23,273 nucleotides of DNA from Prevotellaceae bacterium UBA1075. GTDB lineage: Bacteria > Bacteroidota > Bacteroidia > Bacteroidales > Bacteroidaceae. Below are positions 8,811 through 14,842 of the stretch, in pieces; position 1 is the first letter of the stretch, and every line of letters starts with the position of its first letter. Location of the stretch: positions 128,563 through 151,835 of the forward strand of contig DCCS01000023.1 of assembly GCA_002316015.1 (NCBI GenBank). The letters are read 5' to 3'. A model generated the notes under the pieces. The model had not been told where the DNA came from. It made no database searches and was given only the letters and a program-made list of their open reading frames with translations. The translations under genes were made by a program, and so were the position numbers.

Positions 8811-9569
8811 TTACATGTTCATTCCGCCGTCAACCTGGATGACCTGCCCCGACACATAACCGCTCATGTCGCTGGCGAGGAAGGTGGCCACATTGGCGAT
8901 GTCCTCCACCTGTCCGCCGCGCCGCAGGGGTATCTTCTTCTTCCACTCCTGGCGCACCTCGTCGGGCAGGGCGGCGGTCATGGCCGTCTCGATGAATCCC
9001 GGGGCGATGGCGTTGGCGCGTATGCCCTTGGGACCCATCTCCTGTGCGACACTCTTGGCCTGCGCTATCAGTCCGGCCTTGCTGGCCGCGTAGTTGGCCT
9101 GCCCGGCATTTCCGTGCACGCCCACCACGCTGGCCATGTTGATGATGGAGCCGCCGCGCTGGCGCATCATGACGGGCAGGCACGCGTGGATGAAGTTGAA
9201 GGCGCTCTTGAGGTTCACGTTGATGACGGTGTCCCATTGTGCCTCGCTCATGCGCAGCATGAGCCCGTCCCTGGTGATGCCCGCGTTGTTGACCAGTATG
9301 TCGATGCTTCCGAAGTCCTCGCGTATCTGCCCCACCACGTTCTCGGTCTCGCTGAAGTCGGCGGCGTTTCCGGCGTATGCGCGGCAGGTCACGCCCACGG
9401 CCTCTATCTCCCGGCGTGTGGCTTCCAGTCCTGCGGCCATGTCGTCATTGAGCACCAGGTCGGTGAATGCGATGTCGGCGCCCTCTGAGGCGAATTTCAA
9501 GGCGATGGCCTTGCCGATTCCTCGTGCCGCGCCTGTTATCAGCGCGGTCTTTCCTGTCAGTAATCCCAT
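8811..9569 (-). CDS. fabG: 3-oxoacyl-[acyl-carrier-protein] reductase FabG
   Basis: This is a 252-residue classical short-chain dehydrogenase/reductase. It shows the NADPH-binding TGAARGIG at 12-19, NNAG at 94-97, catalytic Ser147 in NMASVVG, and the YxxxK pair Tyr160/Lys164 in NYAASKAG. The C-terminus GYVSGQVIQVDGGMNM is typical of FabG. It reduces 3-oxoacyl-ACP to 3-hydroxyacyl-ACP in type II fatty acid synthesis in the cytoplasm. No -7 box is seen in the 112 nt between it and the TetR gene upstream, so the two are probably cotranscribed. The leader lacks a Shine-Dalgarno site and is CA-rich. A paralogous SDR with another substrate is possible but less likely given the sequence. Confidence 0.92.
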   Translation of the reverse strand: MGLLTGKTALITGAARGIGKAIALKFASEGADIAFTDLVLNDDMAAGLEATRREIEAVGVTCRAYAGNAADFSETENVVGQIREDFGSIDILVNNAGITRDGLMLRMSEAQWDTVINVNLKSAFNFIHACLPVMMRQRGGSIINMASVVGVHGNAGQANYAASKAGLIAQAKSVAQEMGPKGIRANAIAPGFIETAMTAALPDEVRQEWKKKIPLRRGGQVEDIANVATFLASDMSGYVSGQVIQVDGGMNM

Positions 9570-9572
9570 ACT

Positions 9573-9603
9573 TTGTGTGTGTTGTGTGTATATGATGTGT
9601 GTT
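9573..9603. repeat. Imperfect TG/CA dinucleotide tract at the fabG start
   Basis: The plus strand reads TTGTGTGTGTTGTGTGTA and then TATGATGTGTGT, an interrupted TG tract that forms the untranslated leader immediately upstream of the fabG ATG. The interruptions make strong slippage unlikely. It gives the leader a CA-rich, unstructured character. Confidence 0.55.
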
Positions 9604-9681
9604 TAGTGAATGTCCCTGCTTGCGGCGCCTGTGGCGGAAGCGTGGGCTGTGGGCGTGTGCCGCTTTCCGTGGAGCCTGGCC

Positions 9682-10293
9682 TCACAGGTAGTAATTGGTG
9701 TGCTGCCTGTCGGGCTTTCCCAAGGCCTTGTGGATGAGCTTCTGCACGATGCCCCGGCTCATGCCGCTGGGCAGCCCCTGTGCCAGGCGGCCGTAGATGT
9801 AGGGTATCTCCAGTCCCTTGATGCTGAAGTGCAGGATGTTGGCGCACAATGGTATGCTGTCTATCTCAAACTTCCCGCTGCGCACGCCCTCGGCCATGAT
9901 GGCGTTGAAGAGTTTCAACTCGGTCATGTCGAAGTTCTTTCTCACCTTCTCCACCATGATGATGTTGCGGAAGAATTCGGCTCTGAGGTTTCCGTTGCGC
10001 TGTACCGCCTCCTTGATCATGTTGAGGTGTGTATATACGATCTCCACCAGTTTGTCCTCGGGTTCCATGCTCTGCCTGGCCACCTCGTTCATGCGTTCCG
10101 AGAGTCTCTCCAGTTCGCCCTCTATCACAGCCCAGTAGATTTCCTCCTTGTTCTTGAAATAGGTGTACAGTGTGCGCCGTCCCTTGCCTGAAGCCACCGC
10201 GATGTCATTCATGGTGGTGTCTTCCAGCCCTTGCTTGGCAAAGAGCTGCCTGGCCACGTCCACCAGTTTCTCCCTGGTCTTGGTTGCTGCCAT
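9682..10293 (-). CDS. TetR/AcrR-family transcriptional regulator
   Basis: The protein has 203 residues from the ATG at 10293. Its N-terminus is a TetR DNA-binding domain: TREKLVDVARQLFAKQGLEDTTMNDIAVASGKGRRTLYTYF at about residues 5-46 contains the helix-turn-helix and the conserved TLYTYFKNKEE ending. The all-helical C-terminal half would bind a ligand and dimerise. The longer frame (to 10398) is rejected because it runs through the promoter. The regulator is upstream of fabG on the same strand with no intervening promoter visible, so a role in controlling fatty-acid synthesis, perhaps sensing an acyl-CoA or acyl-ACP, is a reasonable inference but not shown. A palindrome inside its own promoter suggests autoregulation. 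Confidence 0.88.
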   Translation of the reverse strand: MAATKTREKLVDVARQLFAKQGLEDTTMNDIAVASGKGRRTLYTYFKNKEEIYWAVIEGELERLSERMNEVARQSMEPEDKLVEIVYTHLNMIKEAVQRNGNLRAEFFRNIIMVEKVRKNFDMTELKLFNAIMAEGVRSGKFEIDSIPLCANILHFSIKGLEIPYIYGRLAQGLPSGMSRGIVQKLIHKALGKPDRQHTNYYL

Positions 10294-10386
10294 CTTTACC
10301 TTTTTTGAATAGTTTGCTTTCTTGTACAGTTCACCGGATGAGTATGCGTGGACTGTCGTCCAGCCCGCAAGCACATGTTTCACATG

Positions 10387-10418
10387 CAAAGTTAGCACAA
10401 ATTGCCATTATTGTGCAA
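10387..10418 (-). promoter_or_regulatory. Promoter of the TetR-fabG operon
   Basis: On the minus strand TAACTTTG (10394-10387) matches the Bacteroidetes -7 box. A TTG lies 21 nt upstream (10418-10416), slightly longer than the usual spacer. The start of transcription would be near 10380, about 85 nt before the regulator's ATG. Confidence 0.6.
10395..10416. promoter_or_regulatory. Candidate operator for the TetR-family regulator
   Basis: The inverted repeat GCACAA (10395-10400), a 10-nt centre and TTGTGC (10411-10416) fills the region between the -33 and -7 boxes of the regulator's own promoter. Size and placement suit a TetR dimer blocking RNA polymerase. The assignment is inferred from position and symmetry only. 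Confidence 0.5.
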
Positions 10419-10507
10419 TCAAGTCCCACGAAAAATGCACAAGGACTCCCCTCATGTGCCAAAAGTCCGTGTGATGGAGTGAAAAATGGAAAAAAGTTGG
10501 CGAGACG

Positions 10508-10539
10508 CTTGTCCGGTATCGCGAAATGCCGTACCTTTG
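10508..10539 (+). promoter_or_regulatory. Promoter of the initiator tRNA gene
   Basis: CTTG (10508-10511), a 20-nt spacer and TACCTTTG (10532-10539) fit the Bacteroidetes promoter consensus, placing transcription start roughly 16 nt before the tRNA. Confidence 0.7.
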
Positions 10540-10562
10540 CAATCGCAAACAGGAGATAACAT

Positions 10563-10635
10563 CGCGGGGTGGAGCAGTTGGTAGCTCGCCAGGCTCATAA
10601 CCTGGAGGTCGCCCGTTCGAGTCGGACCCCCGCAA
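10563..10635 (+). tRNA. Initiator tRNA-Met (anticodon CAT)
   Basis: A complete cloverleaf is visible. The acceptor arms CGCGGGG (10563-10569) and CCCCGCA (10628-10634) leave the C1:A72 mismatch that marks bacterial initiators. The D stem is GAGC/GCTC with a purine-11:pyrimidine-24 pair, also an initiator trait. The anticodon loop CTCATAA has CAT at 10596-10598, and the T loop is TTCGAGT. CCA is not encoded after the discriminator A10635. Two oddities: the anticodon stem is CCAGG/CCTGG, so the usual three consecutive G:C pairs are reduced to A:T plus two G:C. The T stem also contains a C10612/A10626 mismatch. The gene has its own promoter and terminator. Confidence 0.9.
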
Positions 10636-10642
10636 CACGGCA

Positions 10643-10678
10643 AAGAGATGGACAATGAGGTTCATCTCTTCTTTTTTT
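10643..10678 (+). terminator. Intrinsic terminator of the tRNA gene
   Basis: AAGAGATGGAC (10643-10653) pairs with GTTCATCTCTT (10660-10670), with one G:T pair, and is followed by C and seven T residues. This is a classic rho-independent terminator 7 nt beyond the tRNA. Confidence 0.9.
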
Positions 10679-10740
10679 GTCCTCGGCGGCGTGGGGTTAC
10701 GCAAGCCACTTCCTGATATCGTGCGGTTGTGTGAATGTCC

Positions 10741-10872
10741 CTGTGCAGTGCGCTGCGTTTGCCTGTGCAGTGCGCTGCGTTTGCCTGTGCAGTGCGCTGC
10801 GTTTGCCTGTGCGGTGCGCTGCGTTTGCCTGTGCGGTGCGCTGCGTTTGCCTGTGCGGTGCGCTGCGTTTGC
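10741..10872. repeat. 22-nt tandem repeat array B (six units)
   Basis: Six head-to-tail 22-nt units run from 10741 to 10872 without spacers. The first three are identical (core TGCAGTGCGCTGCGTTTG) and the last three are identical to each other with A changed to G (core TGCGGTGCGCTGCGTTTG). This block pattern suggests recent duplication within the array. The core is shared with arrays A and C. The unit length is not a multiple of three, so the frames open through it are not evidence of coding. It lies between the tRNA terminator and the glnS region. Confidence 0.97.
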
Positions 10873-11032
10873 CCTCCATGGTAGTGTCGTTTCTCAACTC
10901 ACAGGAGTTTCACTTCTTCTTGTCCTCTTTTCGCTAACGTGACGCAAGGCTTTGCGTGGCAATCGAAGGGCGGGTTTTTCCCCTGTGCGGTCGTGCCGCT
11001 TCGCATGGGGGAGCTGGACGGGCGTTCCTCTT

Positions 11033-11049
11033 CCTCTCTTCAGGGGAGG
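11033..11049. repeat. GC-rich palindrome near array B
   Basis: CCTCTC (11033-11038) and GGGAGG (11044-11049) pair, with one G:T, around a 5-nt loop. In base composition and arrangement it resembles the palindromes at 79-96 and 23178-23208, which also accompany 22-nt arrays. Confidence 0.45.
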
Positions 11050-11080
11050 GCTGGGGATGTTTTCAGTCTCCTGTGGACGC

Positions 11081-11106
11081 GCGCGTACGCGCATATTATA
11101 TATAAT
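11081..11106. repeat. Adjacent GC and AT perfect palindromes
   Basis: GCGCGTACGCGC (11081-11092) is a perfect 12-bp palindrome of alternating purine and pyrimidine. Two bases later ATTATATATAAT (11095-11106) is another perfect 12-bp palindrome. The first could adopt Z-DNA and the second would melt easily. No T-run or promoter depends on them. Confidence 0.7.
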
Positions 11107-11229
11107 GAGTGCGAAGTGAGGTGGGTTCGGGCAACTCGATGGGGGCGGCTGAGGGCAAAAACACGGCGTACCGTGACGCTCCATGCCTGCTTCCGCCCGG
11201 TTGCGGAAAGGCCATCCGGGTGGCCCGTG

Positions 11230-11314
11230 AAAAAGCAATGAGGCCGCGTCTCACGACGTGACCTCACTAAATTGATACTAGTTTCTAAGGTAAAAAGATT
11301 GTTTGTCAGAATAA
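11230..11314 (-). ncRNA. Candidate small RNA with its own promoter and terminator
   Basis: On the minus strand a promoter-like pair (TTTG at 11352-11349, 19-nt spacer, GTATTTTG at 11329-11322) would start a transcript near 11314. About 50 nt of AU-rich, weakly structured sequence follows, including CTTTTTACCTTAGAAACTAG. The end is a stem of about 10 bp (11240-11265, GAGG/CCTC closing, loop TCAC in plus-strand terms) followed by ATTGC and a five-T run. An unstructured 5' part and a terminator hairpin is the usual layout of a trans-acting bacterial small RNA. There is no open frame. The boundaries are inferred, and I do not recognise a named family. Confidence 0.4.
11240..11265 (-). terminator. 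Terminator hairpin of the candidate small RNA
   Basis: GAGG (11240-11243) pairs with CCTC (11262-11265), and after one C/A mismatch CGCGTC (11245-11250) pairs with GACGTG (11255-11260), with one G:T, around a TCAC loop. A five-base A run at 11230-11234 on the plus strand becomes a T run downstream on the minus strand, so termination works in that direction. Confidence 0.6.
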
Positions 11315-11415
11315 CTGGATGCAAAATACGTTAATTTTTCCAACGTGGCAAAACAATCCGGCATGTTTTATAACACATTTTAATAAAAGGCTTTCTTTTT
11401 TGTGCTTTTCGTGGC

Positions 11416-11442
11416 TTGGTACACATTAAAGTGCTACTTTTG
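11416..11442 (+). promoter_or_regulatory. Promoter of the glnS operon
   Basis: TACTTTTG (11435-11442) is a full -7 match, with a TTG at 11416-11418 and a short 16-nt spacer. This gives a leader of about 25 nt with no Shine-Dalgarno site before the ATG at 11475. Confidence 0.65.
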
Positions 11443-11474
11443 TAACGTGTTAGTTCTCTTAAAACAAGTAATCC

Positions 11475-13232
11475 ATGGCAGAAGCAGTTATCAGAGAGAG
11501 GGACGGGGAAAAGAAAAGTTATAACTTCATCGAGCAAAAGGTGAGGAAGGACCTGGAGGAGGGAAAGAACGGGGGACGCATACAGACGCGTTTCCCGCCC
11601 GAGCCCAACGGCTATCTGCACATCGGGCACGCCAAGGCCATCGCCCTCGATTTCGGCATTGCGGAAAAGTACGGCGGCACGTGCAACCTGCGCTTCGACG
11701 ACACCAATCCTGTCAAGGAGGACACAGAGTACATCGACAGTATCGAGAACGACATACGCTGGCTGGGTTTCCGGTGGAACCACATATATTACGCCAGCGA
11801 CTATTTCCAGGAACTGTGGGACTTTGCCGTGTGGCTCATCCGCCAGGGACGCGCCTATGTGGACGAGCAGAGCGCCGAGGTCATCGCGCAGCAGAAGGGC
11901 ACCACCACGCAGGCGGGCACCAACAGCCCTTACCGCGACCGTCCTGTGGAGGAGAGCCTGCGCCTATTTGAGCACATGAACAGCGGCCAGGCCACGCCAG
12001 GCACGATGGTGCTGCGCGCCAAGATAGACATGGCACACCCCAACATGCTCTTCCGCGACCCCCTGCTTTACCGGGTGATGAACATCCCTCATCTGCGCAC
12101 GGGAAACAAATGGAACGCCTATCCGATGTACGACTTCACGCACGGGCAGTGCGACTACCTGGAAGGGGTGACCCACAGCCTGTGCACCCTCGAGTTTGTC
12201 GAGCACCGCCCCCTCTATGACCTGTTCGTCACATGGATGAAGGAATACAAGGGAGACACCGGGGACATCGAGGACAACCGTCCCAGGCAGACCGAGTTCA
12301 ACAAACTCAATCTCTCATATACCCTCATGAGCAAGCGCAACCTGCTGGCACTGGTCAAGGAAGGGCTGGTGCAGGGATGGGACGACCCGCGCATGCCCAC
12401 CCTGTGCGGTTACCGGCGCAGGGGATATAGCCCCGAGAGCATACTGAAGTTCATCGACAAGATAGGCTACACCACCTATGACGCACTCAACGAGGTCGCG
12501 CTCATGGAGAGTGCCGTGCGTGAGGACTTGAACGCCCGCGCGATACGCGTGAGTGCCGTGCTTGACCCCGTGAAAGTGGTCATCACCAACTATCCAGAAG
12601 GGAAGACCGAGACGCTCACGGCCGTCAACAACCCCGAGAACGAGGCCGACGGCACCCACGAGGTGGCTTTCGGACGCGAAATATGGATAGAGCGGGACGA
12701 CTTCATGGATGTGCCCGACAAGAAGTTCATGCGCATGGCGCCGGGCAAGGAGGTGCGGCTGAAGAACGCCTACATCGTGCAGTGTACAGGATGCAGGAAG
12801 GACAACGAGGGACGGGTGGCTGAGATATACTGCACCTACGACCCCGAAAGCAGGAGCGGCATGCCTGGCGCTGACCGCAGGATAAAGGGCAAGACACTGC
12901 ACTGGGTGAGTTGCGCGCATGCCCTCAAGGCAGAGGTGCGCCTCTATGACCGCCTCTGGAAGGTCGAGAACCCGCGCGACGAGATGGCGGCCATACGTGA
13001 AGCCAGGCAGTGTGACGCCGTGGAAGCCATGAGGCAGATCATCAATCCCGACAGCCTGCATGTGCTCACGGGATGCTATGTGGAGGAGTATGCCGGAACA
13101 ATGAAGCCACTGAGTTACCTGCAGTTCCAGCGCATAGGGTATTTCAATGTGGATACTGACAGCACTCCGCAGCACCTCGTCTTCAACAAGACGGTGGGGC
13201 TGAGGGATGCCTATTCCAAGGCAAACAAATAG
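11475..13232 (+). CDS. glnS: Glutaminyl-tRNA synthetase
   Basis: This is a 585-residue class I aminoacyl-tRNA synthetase. The first signature is PPEPNGYLHIGHAKA at 41-55, with HIGH at 49-52, in the form specific to GlnRS and GluRS. NLRFDDTNPVKEDTEY (71-86) is the GlnRS active-site stretch, and the KMSKS-equivalent loop is LMSKRNL at 284-290. The MSKRN form of that loop and the beta-barrel anticodon-binding C-terminus identify GlnRS rather than GluRS. It charges tRNA-Gln with glutamine using ATP in the cytoplasm, so this organism has a direct route to Gln-tRNA. The length is normal for the Bacteroidetes family. The TPR gene follows after 11 nt and is probably cotranscribed. Confidence 0.97.
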   Translation: MAEAVIRERDGEKKSYNFIEQKVRKDLEEGKNGGRIQTRFPPEPNGYLHIGHAKAIALDFGIAEKYGGTCNLRFDDTNPVKEDTEYIDSIENDIRWLGFRWNHIYYASDYFQELWDFAVWLIRQGRAYVDEQSAEVIAQQKGTTTQAGTNSPYRDRPVEESLRLFEHMNSGQATPGTMVLRAKIDMAHPNMLFRDPLLYRVMNIPHLRTGNKWNAYPMYDFTHGQCDYLEGVTHSLCTLEFVEHRPLYDLFVTWMKEYKGDTGDIEDNRPRQTEFNKLNLSYTLMSKRNLLALVKEGLVQGWDDPRMPTLCGYRRRGYSPESILKFIDKIGYTTYDALNEVALMESAVREDLNARAIRVSAVLDPVKVVITNYPEGKTETLTAVNNPENEADGTHEVAFGREIWIERDDFMDVPDKKFMRMAPGKEVRLKNAYIVQCTGCRKDNEGRVAEIYCTYDPESRSGMPGADRRIKGKTLHWVSCAHALKAEVRLYDRLWKVENPRDEMAAIREARQCDAVEAMRQIINPDSLHVLTGCYVEEYAGTMKPLSYLQFQRIGYFNVDTDSTPQHLVFNKTVGLRDAYSKANK

Positions 13233-13243
13233 GAGAGACTCCC

Positions 13244-14701
13244 ATGAACGAGGAGGACGAGGAGTATTTCCGCAGTCCAGAGTTCCGTGAACTGCTGGGA
13301 CGCTACGAGCATGCGGTGGCCAGGAGAGAGCCTGTGTACATGGAGGCAGATGAACTCACCGACATCGCCGAGTACTACATGGCCATGGAGCGCGGGCAGG
13401 ATGCTGACCGCGTCATCGCGCTTGCGCAGGCTCTGCACCCCGGCAGCGTTGACCCGCAGGTGTTCCTGGCACGCAGGCAACTCTTTGCAGGCAACACCGG
13501 CGAGGCGTGGCGGATAAGCCGGGCCATACCTGACCAGGAGGACAGGGAGGTGAAGTTTCTCAATGCCGAGATACTCATCAAGGAGGGACGGTGCCGCGAG
13601 GCGACGGTCTATCTCCTGCATGAGTGGCGCGGACTGGACGATGAGCGCGACCTTTTCCTCTATGACTCGGCCGGTGTCTTCATGGATTACAACATGTGGG
13701 AATATGCCCTGATGTGGGTCGGCAGGCTGGAAAGGCTCTACCCGCAGTTCCCCAAGACAAGGCGCATGAAGGCAGAGTTGCTGGTGTGCCTTGGCCGCTA
13801 CGAAGAGGCTATGCCGATGCTAGAAAGCATTCTTGACGATGACCCTTACAGCAAGGATGTGTGGAACATGCTGGCCGAGTCGCAGGGAGCCACAGAACAA
13901 TATGCCGAGGCACTCAATTCGGCAGAGTTCGTGCTGGCCATCGAAAAGGACAATCTGCGGGCCATGGTCACCAAGGCCACCTGCCTCTTCCACATGAACC
14001 AGCAGCAGGAGGCGCACTCGATTTACCAGGCCTGCCTCAGGCGCGACCCGGATGACAACAATGTCCTTTACCTGGATGCCGTGTGCCTGGCGGCCCTGGA
14101 GCGTTATGGCGAGGCTCTCGCGTTGGTCGTGCGCGCCCTTTCCGCCTTCGGGACTGACCTTTCCCAGGCGGTGTATCTGCTGGTCGAGAAGGCTTATCTG
14201 CAGAGTAAGATGCACCATGCCGACGAGGCTTTGGAGACTATCTCCTTGGCCGAAAAGGCGAGAGGGGAAGGTGTGGATGGCAGTGAGTATTGCATGCTCA
14301 GAGGGCAGATCCAGCTGGAGAATGGGCGTGAGGACGGGGCACTGAGGAGTTTCGGCGATGCTCTGCGCGCGAGTTCAGCCAAGCGCGACACGCTCATGGC
14401 AATAGGTATGGCATATGGGGACGCAGAATATTATGCTGACGCCATACAGGTGATGCTTACCGTGATGCGCCATTTCCCAGACTCCGGGGAGGGCATGTCG
14501 CCCATTCCTTATTTGGCTTACTATTATTATCGTGCACATGACCTGGAGTCCAGCCTGCAGTATTTGAGGCAGGCTGCGGAAACGGACAGGCAGAGTACCG
14601 AGCGTCTGTTCGGCAGCATTTATCCTGGCGTAACACCGGACGAATACTATGATTATGCTTTCCGTGATGTGTACGGGCACTTTCCCGGTGATGGGAAGTA
14701 G
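13244..14701 (+). CDS. Tetratricopeptide-repeat protein of unknown function
   Basis: The 485-residue protein has no signal peptide or membrane segment and appears cytoplasmic. It is built of helical hairpins with TPR character, for example LVCLGRYEEAMPMLESILDDDP, WNMLAESQGATEQYAEALNSAEFVLAIEKDN and YLDAVCLAALERYGEALALVVRAL, covering most of the chain from about residue 40. The N-terminus is very acidic (MNEEDEEYF). TPR arrays bind partner proteins; no catalytic domain is visible. ATG 13244 has AGGAGA 7 nt upstream and lies 11 nt after glnS, so translation is probably linked to the synthetase. The partner and the reason for the pairing with glnS are unknown. Confidence 0.85.
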   Translation: MNEEDEEYFRSPEFRELLGRYEHAVARREPVYMEADELTDIAEYYMAMERGQDADRVIALAQALHPGSVDPQVFLARRQLFAGNTGEAWRISRAIPDQEDREVKFLNAEILIKEGRCREATVYLLHEWRGLDDERDLFLYDSAGVFMDYNMWEYALMWVGRLERLYPQFPKTRRMKAELLVCLGRYEEAMPMLESILDDDPYSKDVWNMLAESQGATEQYAEALNSAEFVLAIEKDNLRAMVTKATCLFHMNQQQEAHSIYQACLRRDPDDNNVLYLDAVCLAALERYGEALALVVRALSAFGTDLSQAVYLLVEKAYLQSKMHHADEALETISLAEKARGEGVDGSEYCMLRGQIQLENGREDGALRSFGDALRASSAKRDTLMAIGMAYGDAEYYADAIQVMLTVMRHFPDSGEGMSPIPYLAYYYYRAHDLESSLQYLRQAAETDRQSTERLFGSIYPGVTPDEYYDYAFRDVYGHFPGDGK

Positions 14702-14767
14702 GTGCTGTTTCCAGTCGGTCGGGATGATTCTGCGGAAGGGGAGAACTGTTTTACCATGAAAAAGAAC

Positions 14768-14775
14768 TAACTTTG
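14768..14775 (+). promoter_or_regulatory. Promoter of the glycoside hydrolase gene (-7 box)
   Basis: TAACTTTG is a full match to the -7 consensus, 67 nt before the ATG at 14843. At the 19-nt spacing there is only CTG (14746-14748), so the -33 element is weak. This suggests separate transcription from the glnS operon, possibly with an activator. Confidence 0.6.
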
Positions 14776-14842
14776 CAGTATGAAGACGGATGCATGATGT
14801 CCGGCTCCATTGACCTGTTCTAAACTAAACATTTTCTCACAT

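Larger units (their letters stand above)
10873..11229. other. Intergenic stretch rich in palindromes, no supported gene
   Basis: No coding sequence with recognisable features is seen. The segment contains several symmetric elements: ACGCAA/TTGCGT (10942-10957), the GC-rich CCTCTC/GGGAGG hairpin (11033-11049), the palindrome GCGCGTACGCGC (11081-11092) directly next to ATTATATATAAT (11095-11106), CACGG/CCGTG (11162-11175), TTCCGC/GCGGAA (11191-11208) and GGCCA/TGGCC (11210-11225). These look like dispersed intergenic elements rather than one structured RNA, though the last three are close together. Confidence 0.6.

Noticed and set aside
10294..10398. Longer start for the TetR regulator
   Set aside because: It would begin inside the -7 promoter box; the ATG at 10293 gives the normal TetR N-terminus.
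10741..10872. CRISPR array
   Set aside because: Units are directly adjacent with no unique spacers, and no cas genes are present.
10655..10942. Repeat-encoded peptide (CAVRCVCL-type repeats) over array B
   Set aside because: Open frames exist in several phases and on both strands because the 22-nt unit lacks stops. The repeat length is not a codon multiple and there is no ribosome site, so coding is unlikely.
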